This document shows, piece after piece, positions 39,854 through 49,259 of a stretch of 64,000 bases of DNA (its first letter is position 1; each line of letters begins with the position of its first letter). The notes under the pieces were generated by a model. It saw nothing but the letters and a program-made list of their open reading frames with translations, did not search any database and was not told the DNA's origin. The stretch lies in assembly GCA_963716735.1 (NCBI GenBank), contig OY970321.1, forward strand, positions 2,768,471 through 2,832,470. The letters are read 5' to 3'. This DNA is from VRUE01 sp963716735 (GTDB taxonomy: Bacteria > Actinomycetota > Thermoleophilia > Solirubrobacterales > 70-9). Made by a program: the position numbers and the translations under genes.

Positions 39854-42097
39854 TTGTTCGAGCTGTTGTTCAAGTACTCGCGCGCCACGTTCGAACGAGG
39901 CGAGCTGATTTTCGCGAGCGGCTGGCCGATCTGGCTGTTGGTAGTTTTGATCGTTGCTGCGGGGGCGCTGGTCGCCTTCGGCATCGTGCGCCGGCGCGAG
40001 AGTTTGTCCGCCGGCAAGCTCGTCGTCCTCGGTGCGCTGCAGACGGCGCTGCTCGCAATCGTCTTGGTGCTCGCGTGGCGCCCAGCGCTCGTGAGCCAGA
40101 CGTTGCGTCCGCAGGAGAACTCGGTCGCCGTCTTGCTCGACACGTCGGCGAGCATGCTCTACGGCGAGGGCGATCGCTCGCGTCTTCAGCAGGCGATCGA
40201 GACGTTGTCCGAGGACGCGCTGCCGGATCTGCAGTCCGCGTTCGACGTCAAGCTGTTCTCGTTCGCCGGCGACACGATCGAGATGCCGTCGCTGCAACAG
40301 GTGCCGGCGCCCGGGCCTGTCACACACGTCGGCGACGCGCTGCTCTCCGTTCTGCGCGGCGGGCAGACCGGGGCGCTCGCAGCGATCGTGCTCGTGACCG
40401 ACGGCGCCGACAATTCGGATGATTTCGACGCGGCGCGGATCGCCGAGATCGCAAGCTTCGGCGTGCCCGTGCACACGGTGGGTGTCGGCGCCGAGGTGAT
40501 CGCGAACGATCTCGCGCTGGACGACGTGCAAGTCGCCCCAGTGGGTCTGCCGGGCTCGACGGTCAGCGCGCAAGTCAGCATCCGCCACGACGGCGCATCG
40601 CTCGCGCAGCTCAAGGTCTATGACGGCGACGCGATTCTCGCGTCCGAAGCGATTCAGCTCCCGAGCCGCGCCGGCGTCACGACGCGCTGGATCGACATCG
40701 ACGTCGGCGAGGCCGGAGTGCGCGATCTCAAGTTCACGCTCGACGCGATGCGCGGCGAGACCAATGTCATCAACAACACCCGCTTGCGCCCGATGGAGGT
40801 GCCCGAGCAGCGGCGGCACATCTTATATATCGAAGGCGAGCCGCGCTGGGAGTACAAGTTCATCCGCCGCGCGATCGACGAAGAGGGGGCTGTGCGGGTT
40901 GCGAGCCTGCTGAAGACCACGCCAAACAAGTTCTACCGCCAAGGCGTGGAATCGGCGGACGAGCTCACCGACGGATTCCCAACGGACGAGCTCGCCCTAT
41001 TTCGCTACGACGCGCTGATCATGGGCAGCTTCGAGGCCGCCGCGCTCACGCCCGAGCAGCAGGACATGATCCGCGACTTCGTGAGTCGCCGCGGCGGCAG
41101 TCTGCTGATGCTCGGCGGGCGGCGCGGGCTGGCCGACGGCGGTTGGGGCGCGACGAGCGTCGCCGAGGTGCTACCCGCGCGTATGCCGATGCTGGACGGC
41201 CCTAGTTTCGTGCGGTCGCCGGTGAAGGCGGTGCTGACTCGCGACGGCGCGCGCTCGGCGTTGACAAGGCTCGCAGCCGACGATGAGGCAAACGCAGCGC
41301 TCTGGGGCGAGCTTCCGGATCTTGCCGACTTTCAGCACCTCGACGGCGTGAAGCCGGGTGCACTGACCTTACTCGAGGCGCTGGTCGAGGGCCGCAACGA
41401 GCCGTTGCTCGTGCAGCAGCGCTTCGGTCTCGGCAACGCATACATTTTGGCCACGGGCGGCACGTGGCGCTGGCAAATGCAGTTGCCCCACGAGGATTTG
41501 CGGCACGAGACGTTTTGGCGGCAGCTGCTGCAGGCGCTCGCGACGAGCGCGCCCCAAAACGTGACGCTGACGGCCGACCGCGTGTTCTACGGGGATCAGA
41601 GCGAGGTCAAGTTGCGCGCGGAGGTGAAGGACAAGGAGTTTCAGCCTTCAGCCGAGGCCACGGTCAAGATCGAGGTCAGCGACGGCATGGGGCCGCCGAC
41701 GACGATCGAAATGACGCCTGTCGCAGGCGAGCGCGGCGTTTACGAAGCCGCGTACGAGACCGATGACTCGGGCGTGTATCGCTTCATGGCCTCTGCGCAA
41801 GCCGGCGACGAAGTGCTCGGGTCGTCGCGCTTCGCGGTGCGCCGCGAGGACGGCGTCGTCGAGCACTTCAACGTGCAGCAAAATCGGCCATTGCTCGAGC
41901 GACTCGCGGCGGCGACGAGCGGCCGCTATTTCGCGCTCGGCGACGTCGAGCAGTTGCGCGAGGCCGTGAGCTTCTCCGAAGCGGGCACGGTCGAGCGCCA
42001 AGTGCTCGAGCTGTGGAGCATGCCGATCGTGTTCTTGCTGCTGCTGCTGCTGAAGGCCGGCGAGTGGCTGCTGCGCCTCGTCTGGGGCCGGCTGTGA
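39854..42097 (+). CDS. VWA-domain membrane protein with glutamine-amidotransferase-like domain
   Basis: 747 residues. Two N-terminal membrane helices (about 23-43 and 55-75); a von Willebrand A domain with MIDAS motif DTSAS (about 96) and VTDGADNS; a beta-sandwich region; a GATase1-like domain (HILYIEGEPRWEYKFIRRAI, LLMLGGRRGLADGGW); and a C-terminal membrane helix. This is the layout of BatA/BatB-linked periplasmic scaffold proteins. TTG start right after an in-frame stop, with GGGAG upstream. First gene of the operon. Confidence 0.85.
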   Translation: MFELLFKYSRATFERGELIFASGWPIWLLVVLIVAAGALVAFGIVRRRESLSAGKLVVLGALQTALLAIVLVLAWRPALVSQTLRPQENSVAVLLDTSASMLYGEGDRSRLQQAIETLSEDALPDLQSAFDVKLFSFAGDTIEMPSLQQVPAPGPVTHVGDALLSVLRGGQTGALAAIVLVTDGADNSDDFDAARIAEIASFGVPVHTVGVGAEVIANDLALDDVQVAPVGLPGSTVSAQVSIRHDGASLAQLKVYDGDAILASEAIQLPSRAGVTTRWIDIDVGEAGVRDLKFTLDAMRGETNVINNTRLRPMEVPEQRRHILYIEGEPRWEYKFIRRAIDEEGAVRVASLLKTTPNKFYRQGVESADELTDGFPTDELALFRYDALIMGSFEAAALTPEQQDMIRDFVSRRGGSLLMLGGRRGLADGGWGATSVAEVLPARMPMLDGPSFVRSPVKAVLTRDGARSALTRLAADDEANAALWGELPDLADFQHLDGVKPGALTLLEALVEGRNEPLLVQQRFGLGNAYILATGGTWRWQMQLPHEDLRHETFWRQLLQALATSAPQNVTLTADRVFYGDQSEVKLRAEVKDKEFQPSAEATVKIEVSDGMGPPTTIEMTPVAGERGVYEAAYETDDSGVYRFMASAQAGDEVLGSSRFAVRREDGVVEHFNVQQNRPLLERLAAATSGRYFALGDVEQLREAVSFSEAGTVERQVLELWSMPIVFLLLLLLKAGEWLLRLVWGRL

Positions 42098-42999
42098 CAC
42101 CGGTCTTCGCGCGCACGCTCGCCGCTTGCGCGATCGCGCTTGCTGCGGGCGCGGCGCGCGCCGAAAGCTATTACTTGATCGTTGGCGGCTTGGGCGGACA
42201 AGCGAAGTACCAAGAGCAGTTCGACAAGCAGGTCACGGCGCTCACTGCGGCGGCCCGCCGCACGGCGGGCAATCAGGCGCGCGTCGCCGTGTTGACGGGC
42301 GACGGCGCCACACGCGAAGCGCTGGAAAAGGCGCTCGCGGATCTCAAGGGCAAGGTCAAGGCCGCCGACACGCTCGCGGTATTCCTCGTCGGGCACGGCA
42401 GCTACGATGGCGAAGCCTACAAGCTCAATTTGCCCGGTCCTGACATCGACGGTGACGCGCTCGCAGTGCTGCTCGCCGACGTGCCCGCGCGCTCGCAGCT
42501 GATCGTGAACGCCACGAGCGCGAGCGGCGCCGTGCTCGAGAGCTGGGCCGCGGAAGGCCGCACCTTGATCACCGCGACGCGCAGCGGCTTCGAGCGCAAC
42601 GCGACGCGGTTCGCGGAACACTGGGCTGCGGCGCTGTCGAGCGACGCGGCGGATATCAATAAGAATGGTGTCATCAGCGCCCAGGAGGCCTACGACTTTG
42701 CCTCGCGCAGCGTGGCCGAAAGCTTCGAGTCGGAGGGCTTGCTCGCGACGGAGCATCCACAGCTCGTAGGCTCCACGGCGGGGCGCTTCAACGCCGCGCG
42801 TCTCACCGCGCGCACGGCCCCGCAGACGCCGCAGGCTCAAGGGCTAGAAGCTGAGGTCGCCCGCCTCGAAGGCGAGATCGAGGCGCTGCGCGCGAAACGC
42901 GAGCAGATGGCGCCCGACGCGTATTTGAACGAGCTCCAGACCCTGCTCGTGCAGCTTGCGACGGTGCAGGGGCAGATCGACAAGGCGGAGGGCCGGTAG
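42094..42999 (+). CDS. Secreted C13/caspase-like protein lacking the catalytic Cys
   Basis: 301 residues. Signal peptide (cut after ARA, about 23), then a caspase/legumain-like core: YLIVGGLGG, LAVFLVGHGSYDG (His about 98) and LIVNATSASGAVLESW, where active members have Cys in the second motif. An EF-hand-like loop DINKNGVISAQEAY follows, then a C-terminal coiled coil (about 250-301). Likely a substrate-binding or scaffold pseudo-peptidase. GTG overlaps the previous stop. Confidence 0.7.
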   Translation: MTPVFARTLAACAIALAAGAARAESYYLIVGGLGGQAKYQEQFDKQVTALTAAARRTAGNQARVAVLTGDGATREALEKALADLKGKVKAADTLAVFLVGHGSYDGEAYKLNLPGPDIDGDALAVLLADVPARSQLIVNATSASGAVLESWAAEGRTLITATRSGFERNATRFAEHWAAALSSDAADINKNGVISAQEAYDFASRSVAESFESEGLLATEHPQLVGSTAGRFNAARLTARTAPQTPQAQGLEAEVARLEGEIEALRAKREQMAPDAYLNELQTLLVQLATVQGQIDKAEGR

Positions 43000-45306
43000 G
43001 TGGCCGCCCGCCGTGCGTTGCCTGCCGGCCTCGCGGCGTGCGTGGCGACAGTGCTCGGCGTGCCGGCGGCAGCTTTCGGCCTGACGGTCGAGTATTTGCG
43101 CGATCGTGCACCCGAGCTCGTGACCTGCGACCGCATGGCGTATCGCGGCGAGGCGGCGGCCGCGCGTACGTGTTTTCAGACGCTCATGGCCGGCAGCACC
43201 GATCTGCGGATCAAAGCGGATGCCGCGCGCAGCGCAGGCGACGTGCGCGCCGCGAACGGTTTCTTCCAGGAGGCCGTGAAAGCGTTCCCTGAAGAGGCGC
43301 CGTTGCGAGTGCGCTGGGGCGAGCTGTATCGCGTGACGCATCAAGACAACGAAGCGGCGCAGCTGTATGAAGAGGCGCTGGAGATAGACGAGAGCTATGC
43401 GCCGGCGAAGCTCGGCCTTGCGCGAGTGGCCGCGGGCCGCTTCGAGGAAAAGACGCGGGAATGGCTCGAGGAAGTCGTCGACGCCGCGCCGGAGGTCAGC
43501 CTGCAGGCGCACCTGTTGCTCGCGCAGGTGAGTCTCGAGGACGGCTCGATCGACGCAGGTGACGCAGAGCTCGACAAGGCGCTCGCGATCGCCGAGAAAG
43601 AGGATCTCCCGCCACTCGAGATCTATGCGCTCAAGGCTTCGGTGGACCTGCTGCGCGGAATCACGGATAGCCCGTGGACGAAGCGCGCGCTCGACTACAA
43701 CAAGAGCTACGGAGAGATCTACGAGACGCCGGCGCACTTCTATGTGATCACGCGGCGCTATCGCGAGGCCATCGGGCTCTTGCAGCGAGCCGTCGAGATC
43801 GACCCGAATCTGTACTCCGCCCACGCCGAGCTCGGCATCAACCTGCTGCGCGAGAACAAGATCGCGGAAGCGCAGCAACATCTTGCGATCGCTTACCGCG
43901 GTGATCCGTTCAGCGCGGTGATCGTGAACACGTTGCGCCTGATCGACAGCTTCGACAACTTCGTCGTGCTGGCCCACATGCCGCCGCCGAATTCCGGCGA
44001 AGGTGACGGCGCGGCGCCGACCGCGCGCGATGCCGGCGTTATCCTACGGCTGCACAAGGACGACGCTCCGGTGCTCGAGCCCTACGTGCTCGATCTCGCC
44101 AAGCGCAGCATCGCCGCGTACACGCAGCGCTACGGGTTCGAGCTCAAGGAGCCGGTCGTCGTCGAGCTGTTTCCCGAGCACGACGATTTCGCGGTCCGCA
44201 CGTCCGGTCTGCCCGGTATCCCGTTGCTCGGGGTGACATTCGGTCATCTCGTTACGATGGACTCACCTTCCGGCCGAGCGGACTCCGATTTTCACTGGGG
44301 CACGACGCTTTGGCACGAGATGGCGCACGTGTTCACGCTCGAGGCCACCGCTCATCTCGTCCCGCGCTGGTTCAGCGAAGGCATCTCGGTCTACGAGGAG
44401 TGGAGCACGGGGCCGCTCGATGGCCGGCACATGCCGCTGCCGATTTTCGACGCGATGAAGGAGGACAAGCTCTTGCCCGTCGCGGAGCTCGATCGCGGCT
44501 TCATGCGGCCGACGTACGAGGCGCAGGTCATCGTCTCGTACATGCAGGCCGGGTTGATCTGCGAGTACATCGCCGGGCGCTTCGGTCAGAAAGCGCTCGA
44601 AGGAATGCTCGATCTGTACGCGCAGGGCAAGGATACGGCCGCGGCGATCGCGGGCGCGCTCGAGATGTCGGCCGAGCAATTCGACGAGGATTTTGCGGCG
44701 CACCTTCAAGGCGAGTTCGGCGAGCTGCTCGGGCGGCTCGACGATTGGCGCGAAGCCCAGCAGGCCGCGCAAGAGAGCTTCGGCAACAAAGCGTGGCAAG
44801 ACGCGATCGACGCGGCGGAGCGCGCGATCGCATTGTTCCCCGAGTACGTCGACGAGGGCAGCGCGTATCTCGTCAAAGCGCGCGCGCATCGCGAGCTCGA
44901 CCAACCCGAGCTCATGACGTCGGCGTTGGAGGAATATCACCGGCTCGGCGGTCACGATCCCGATGCGTTGCTCGAGCTCGCGCGCTCGTTCTCCGCGAAA
45001 GAACAGACACCGCAAGCGATCGATGTTTACGACGACCTGTTGATGGTTGCGCCGCTGCGCGAAGAGGTGCATTCGGAGTTCGGCGACCGGCTGCTCGCCG
45101 CGGGCCAGCCGCGCCGAGCGGTGACCGAGTTCGAAGCGGCGCTCGCGATGCAGCCGCACGATCAAGCCGCCGCGCATTACCAGTTGGCGAGAGCCTACTT
45201 CGATCTAGAGGACCGAACTCGAAGCCGCGAGCATCTGTTGTATGCTCTGGAAATCGCCCCGCATTACCGGGAAGCCCAACAGTTGTTATTGGAGATCGTA
45301 CGTTGA
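43000..45306 (+). CDS. TPR protein with a gluzincin (MA-like) peptidase domain
   Basis: 768 residues. Signal-like N-terminus; TPR repeats (about 70-330); a zinc peptidase domain with HEMAH (about 439-443) and the downstream Glu in WFSEGISVYEEW; then more TPRs to the end. The GTG follows the previous stop directly. Its 3' end overlaps the MoxR gene (TTGA). Probably a periplasmic protease of the operon, with TPRs that bind partner proteins. Confidence 0.8.
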   Translation: MAARRALPAGLAACVATVLGVPAAAFGLTVEYLRDRAPELVTCDRMAYRGEAAAARTCFQTLMAGSTDLRIKADAARSAGDVRAANGFFQEAVKAFPEEAPLRVRWGELYRVTHQDNEAAQLYEEALEIDESYAPAKLGLARVAAGRFEEKTREWLEEVVDAAPEVSLQAHLLLAQVSLEDGSIDAGDAELDKALAIAEKEDLPPLEIYALKASVDLLRGITDSPWTKRALDYNKSYGEIYETPAHFYVITRRYREAIGLLQRAVEIDPNLYSAHAELGINLLRENKIAEAQQHLAIAYRGDPFSAVIVNTLRLIDSFDNFVVLAHMPPPNSGEGDGAAPTARDAGVILRLHKDDAPVLEPYVLDLAKRSIAAYTQRYGFELKEPVVVELFPEHDDFAVRTSGLPGIPLLGVTFGHLVTMDSPSGRADSDFHWGTTLWHEMAHVFTLEATAHLVPRWFSEGISVYEEWSTGPLDGRHMPLPIFDAMKEDKLLPVAELDRGFMRPTYEAQVIVSYMQAGLICEYIAGRFGQKALEGMLDLYAQGKDTAAAIAGALEMSAEQFDEDFAAHLQGEFGELLGRLDDWREAQQAAQESFGNKAWQDAIDAAERAIALFPEYVDEGSAYLVKARAHRELDQPELMTSALEEYHRLGGHDPDALLELARSFSAKEQTPQAIDVYDDLLMVAPLREEVHSEFGDRLLAAGQPRRAVTEFEAALAMQPHDQAAAHYQLARAYFDLEDRTRSREHLLYALEIAPHYREAQQLLLEIVR

Positions 45307-46343
45307 ACCAAGCAGCGAACCAGCTCGAGACGGAAGAGGCCCGCGCACTGATCCAAGGTTTTCACGGCGCGCTCGAGAAGATCCGCGGCGAAGTGGGCAA
45401 GGTCATCGTCGGGCAGGACGAGGTCGTCGAGCACTTGATCCTGACCTTGCTCGTCGGAGGCCACTGCCTGATCACCGGCATGCCGGGCACCGCCAAGACC
45501 CTGCTCGTGCGCACGTTGGCGGTTGCGCTCGGTCTCACGTTCAAGCGCATCCAATTCACACCCGACCTCATGCCTACGGACGTCACGGGCACCGACATCA
45601 TCGAAGAAGACATGACCACCGGCCGCCGCACCTGGACGTTCGTGCCCGGGCCGCTATTTGCGAACGTGCTGCTCGCGGACGAGATCAATCGCACGCCGCC
45701 GAAAACCCAGTCGGCTCTGCTCGAAGCCATGCAGGAATTCTCGGTCACCGTGCGCGGCCACCATCACAAGATCGAGCGGCCGTTCTTCGTGCTCGCGACG
45801 CAAAATCCGATCGAGCTCGAAGGCACCTATCCGCTGCCGGAGGCCCAGCTCGACCGGTTCCTGTTCAATGTGCTGCTCGATTATTTGACGCCCGAGGATG
45901 AAGTGAAGGTCGTGGATCGATTCACGACGCGGATGGACATCCCCGAGGTCGCCGCCTGCACGACGCCCGAGCAGATCGTGAAGTTCCAATGGCTGGTGAG
46001 GCAGGTGCCGGTTTCCGAGAGCGTGAATCGCTACGCGGTCGATCTCGTGCGCGCGACGCGGCCCGACGATCCGCTCGCGCCCGACGTCATCCGCAAGTAC
46101 GTGCAGTACGGTGCGAGCGTGCGCGCGACGATGTTCCTGACACTCGCCGCGAAGGCGCGCGCGCTCGTCATGGGCCGCTATCACGTGACGCGCGAGGACA
46201 TCGTCGCGCTCGCGCTGCCGGTCATGCGCCATCGCGTGCTCACGAACTACTTCGCCGAGTCCGATGGCATGGACACCGACAAGGTGCTGACGCAGATGCT
46301 GCAGCAGCTCGACTCCACCCACAAGCAAGCGCGCGCGGTGTAG
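45303..46343 (+). CDS. moxR: MoxR-family AAA+ ATPase
   Basis: 346 residues. Walker A GMPGTAKT (about 60), Walker B VLLADEINRTPPKTQSALLEAM, sensor 1 ATQNPIELEGTYPLPEAQLDRF, and a C-terminal helical lid. MoxR ATPases work with VWA proteins as metal-insertion or folding chaperones. TTG start with GGAG 8 bp upstream, overlapping the TPR-peptidase stop. Followed 9 bp later by the DUF58 gene. Confidence 0.92.
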   Translation: MNQAANQLETEEARALIQGFHGALEKIRGEVGKVIVGQDEVVEHLILTLLVGGHCLITGMPGTAKTLLVRTLAVALGLTFKRIQFTPDLMPTDVTGTDIIEEDMTTGRRTWTFVPGPLFANVLLADEINRTPPKTQSALLEAMQEFSVTVRGHHHKIERPFFVLATQNPIELEGTYPLPEAQLDRFLFNVLLDYLTPEDEVKVVDRFTTRMDIPEVAACTTPEQIVKFQWLVRQVPVSESVNRYAVDLVRATRPDDPLAPDVIRKYVQYGASVRATMFLTLAAKARALVMGRYHVTREDIVALALPVMRHRVLTNYFAESDGMDTDKVLTQMLQQLDSTHKQARAV

Positions 46344-46352
46344 AGCCTCCCG

Positions 46353-47258
46353 ATGAGCGCGGGGACGGCGGGCACCCAGCATCTCTTGCGTCCCGAGACG
46401 CTCTCGGGGCTCGCCAATCTCGAGCTCGTGGCCCGCGCAGTCGTCACCGGGTTCCTCACGGGGATGCATCGCTCGCCGTTCTTCGGGTTCAGCCAGGAGT
46501 TCGCGGAGTATCGTGCGTACTCGGAAGGCGACGATCCGCGGTTCGTCGACTGGAACGTCTACGCGCGCACCGAGCGCACCTACATCAAGCGCTACATCGG
46601 CGAGACCAACACACGGCTCGTGGTGCTGCTCGACGCGAGCGCGTCGATGGGCTTCGGTTCGGGCAAGATCACGAAGCTTACGTACGGCAAGTATCTCGGG
46701 GCCACGCTCGCCTATCTCGCCGCGCACCAGCACGACGCCGTCGGTCTCATCGTGTTCGACGACAAGGTGCGCGAGCACCGGCCCGCCTCAGCCCGCGCCG
46801 GCCGCCTGAGCGGCGTGCTGCATGCAATCGACCGCGCTCAGCCCGGCACCGGCACGGACATGAAGATGCCGTTCGAGCGGTTCCGCGAGATCGAGAAAGG
46901 CCGCGGCCTCGTCGCAGTGATCTCGGATTTCTACACCGACCCCGACGCGCTCTTGAAGAGCGTGCAGCCGCTCGCGTACCAGGGCCAGGACGTGATTCTG
47001 TTCCAGCTGCTCGATCCTCAGGAGCTGACGCCGGTGCTCAAGGAATCCGCTCTGCTCGAGGACATGGAGACGGGCGAGACGATGGAGGTGTCGCCGATCT
47101 ACATGAGCTCTTTGTACCGGCAGCGGATCCAGGGGCATGTGACCGCGCTCAAGACGGCGGCGCTGAAAGCCGGAGCCGACTACCAGCTCGTCAATATCAC
47201 CGAGCCGCTCGATCAGGTGCTGCGCAACTACTTGCTGTTCAGGCAGCGGCGGGGCTGA
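46353..47258 (+). CDS. DUF58 protein (VWA-like)
   Basis: 301 residues with the DUF58 signature SEGDDPRFVDWNVYARTERTYIKRYIGE and a degenerate MIDAS (LLDASASMGFGSG). It is the constant partner of MoxR in this class of operon, linking the ATPase to the membrane VWA proteins. Next gene follows by 3 bp. Confidence 0.9.
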   Translation: MSAGTAGTQHLLRPETLSGLANLELVARAVVTGFLTGMHRSPFFGFSQEFAEYRAYSEGDDPRFVDWNVYARTERTYIKRYIGETNTRLVVLLDASASMGFGSGKITKLTYGKYLGATLAYLAAHQHDAVGLIVFDDKVREHRPASARAGRLSGVLHAIDRAQPGTGTDMKMPFERFREIEKGRGLVAVISDFYTDPDALLKSVQPLAYQGQDVILFQLLDPQELTPVLKESALLEDMETGETMEVSPIYMSSLYRQRIQGHVTALKTAALKAGADYQLVNITEPLDQVLRNYLLFRQRRG

Positions 47259-47261
47259 GCG

Positions 47262-49259
47262 ATGAGCTTGCTCGCGCCCGCGTTCCTGCTCGGCATTCTT
47301 GCGATCGGATTGCCGCTGTGGCTGCATCGTCTATCGTCGGATAACCCAAACAAGCAGCGATTCAGCTCGCTGATGTTCTTGGAGCCCGGCGAGCCGCGCC
47401 GGGTGCTAGCGAAGAAGCTGCAGTATCTGTTGCTGCTCGCGCTTCGCATCGGCGTGCTCGTGCTGCTCGCGCTGGCGTTCTCCCAGCCCGCGTGGTGGCG
47501 CACGCCGCAAGCCGGAGACAGCGCCGATGCGCAACTCCACGTGATCGTGCTCGACCGCTCGGCCTCGATGAGCTACGGCGACCGTTGGGAGCGGGCCGTA
47601 GGCGCGGTGGGCGACGTGATCGACGAGCTTCGGCCCGAGGACCGCGCCCAACTCGTGCTTGCGGGCCGCAGCGTCGAGGTGCTGGGCGCGCCGACGAGCG
47701 ACGCCGCTGTGCTGCGCCAATCGCTTGCTGCGGCCGAGCCTAGCGCCTCTCGCATCGATTACGGGACGCTGATGCGTTCTCTCGACGGTGTGCTGCGCAG
47801 CGCCGAGCTTCCGGTGGTGCTCGACCTCGTCACCGATAACCAGCAGACGAGCCTGCCGACGCGTTTCGCCGAGCTTGCCCCGCGGCGCGCGGCGGACATC
47901 AGGATTCACGACGTCGCCGAGGGGGCCGCGGACAATTGGGCGATCGACGCCTTCGGGGGCTCCGCGCTCACCGGCGAGCTCGAAGCAAGCGTTCGCAGCT
48001 TCGCCATGGACGACGAGGAGAAGACGCTGACCCTGACGTTGAACGGCCGCACGATCGACGAGCAGACCGTCGAGGTCGCGGCGGGGGGGCACGCGCAAGC
48101 CAAGTTTGCTGCGTTGGAGCTGGCGCCGGGCAGCAATCGCGTCACCGTCTCGCTCGGGCCGAACGACGACCTGGCCGCGGACGACGAGCGGTATTTGGCG
48201 TTGAAGCGCCCCGAGCCGCGCTCCGTGCTGGTCGTTGCGACCGACCCCGAAGGCCGAGCGGCGCTCTATTCGAGCTCTGCGATCGGTACGCTCGCGACAC
48301 TTGCGTTGACACCGCAGACGGCAGCGCCGACGGGGTTGACCGAGCAGCCGTTGACGGACCACAGCTTCGTCGTGGTCACGGATGCCGGCATCTTGAGCGA
48401 CGACGATTCCGCGGCGTTGCGGGATTATGTTGAAACGGGTGGGGCCGTGCTGCTGGCGTTGGGCCAGCGCTCGACCGGTTTCCAGACCGTCCCCGTCACC
48501 GGTGAGACGCTGCGTTCGAGCGCGGTAGGCATAACGCGTAGGGACGTCTCGGCCGCGATCGGCGAGCTCGACGCCTCGCATCCGGCCTTGCGGGGGGTCG
48601 AGGAGATCCGCAACGCACGTTTTTACCGTTACGTGGGCGTCGAGCCCGCGGCGGAGGATCGTGTGCTGATCAGCCTCGACGACGGCGCGCCGCTCTTGAT
48701 CGAGCGCCTGCTCGGCGCGGGGCGCGTGCTGCTGTTCACATCCTCGCTCGACCGGGAGTGGAATGATCTGCCGGTGCAGCCGGTGTTCGTGCCGTTCATG
48801 GCCGGGCTCGCGAATCACCTGCTCGGTGGCGCGGGCTTCACGAGCGAAGCGGAGCTCGGCAGCACGCTTGCGGTGCGCGCGCTCGGGCTGGCCGGCGGCC
48901 AGATCTTCGACCCGCAAGGCGAGAAGGCATTGGGTCTCGGCGGCGCGGGCGACGACGTGCTGCTCGAGCAGATCGGCTTCTACGAGGTCGTCGGCGGCGG
49001 CAACTCCGAGCTCGTCGCGGTGAACTTTGATCCGCGCGAGTCGGACTTGACACCAATCGACGCGGCAACGGTCGAACGCTGGAGAGGATTGGGCGCGCCG
49101 GTCGACGCTCAAACCACGTCGGGCGCAGCGGCCGTCGAGGATCCTGCCGCGCCGCGCCCGCTCGGACCGTGGCTGCTCATCGCACTGCTCTTGATCGCAG
49201 TCGTGGAATCCTGGGTAGGAAACTGGCATCTTAGGGTACGAAGAGGGATCGCCGCATGA
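47262..49259 (+). CDS. BatA-type VWA membrane protein
   Basis: 665 residues. The N-terminal BatA double helix (LLAPAFLLGILAIGLPLWLHRLS and a second helix at about 52-75) is followed by a VWA domain with complete MIDAS (VLDRSASMSYG), a large beta-rich extracytoplasmic part with a GATase-like segment, and a C-terminal helix (about 635-655). Related Bat proteins support stress tolerance. It overlaps the next start (ATGA). Confidence 0.88.
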   Translation: MSLLAPAFLLGILAIGLPLWLHRLSSDNPNKQRFSSLMFLEPGEPRRVLAKKLQYLLLLALRIGVLVLLALAFSQPAWWRTPQAGDSADAQLHVIVLDRSASMSYGDRWERAVGAVGDVIDELRPEDRAQLVLAGRSVEVLGAPTSDAAVLRQSLAAAEPSASRIDYGTLMRSLDGVLRSAELPVVLDLVTDNQQTSLPTRFAELAPRRAADIRIHDVAEGAADNWAIDAFGGSALTGELEASVRSFAMDDEEKTLTLTLNGRTIDEQTVEVAAGGHAQAKFAALELAPGSNRVTVSLGPNDDLAADDERYLALKRPEPRSVLVVATDPEGRAALYSSSAIGTLATLALTPQTAAPTGLTEQPLTDHSFVVVTDAGILSDDDSAALRDYVETGGAVLLALGQRSTGFQTVPVTGETLRSSAVGITRRDVSAAIGELDASHPALRGVEEIRNARFYRYVGVEPAAEDRVLISLDDGAPLLIERLLGAGRVLLFTSSLDREWNDLPVQPVFVPFMAGLANHLLGGAGFTSEAELGSTLAVRALGLAGGQIFDPQGEKALGLGGAGDDVLLEQIGFYEVVGGGNSELVAVNFDPRESDLTPIDAATVERWRGLGAPVDAQTTSGAAAVEDPAAPRPLGPWLLIALLLIAVVESWVGNWHLRVRRGIAA

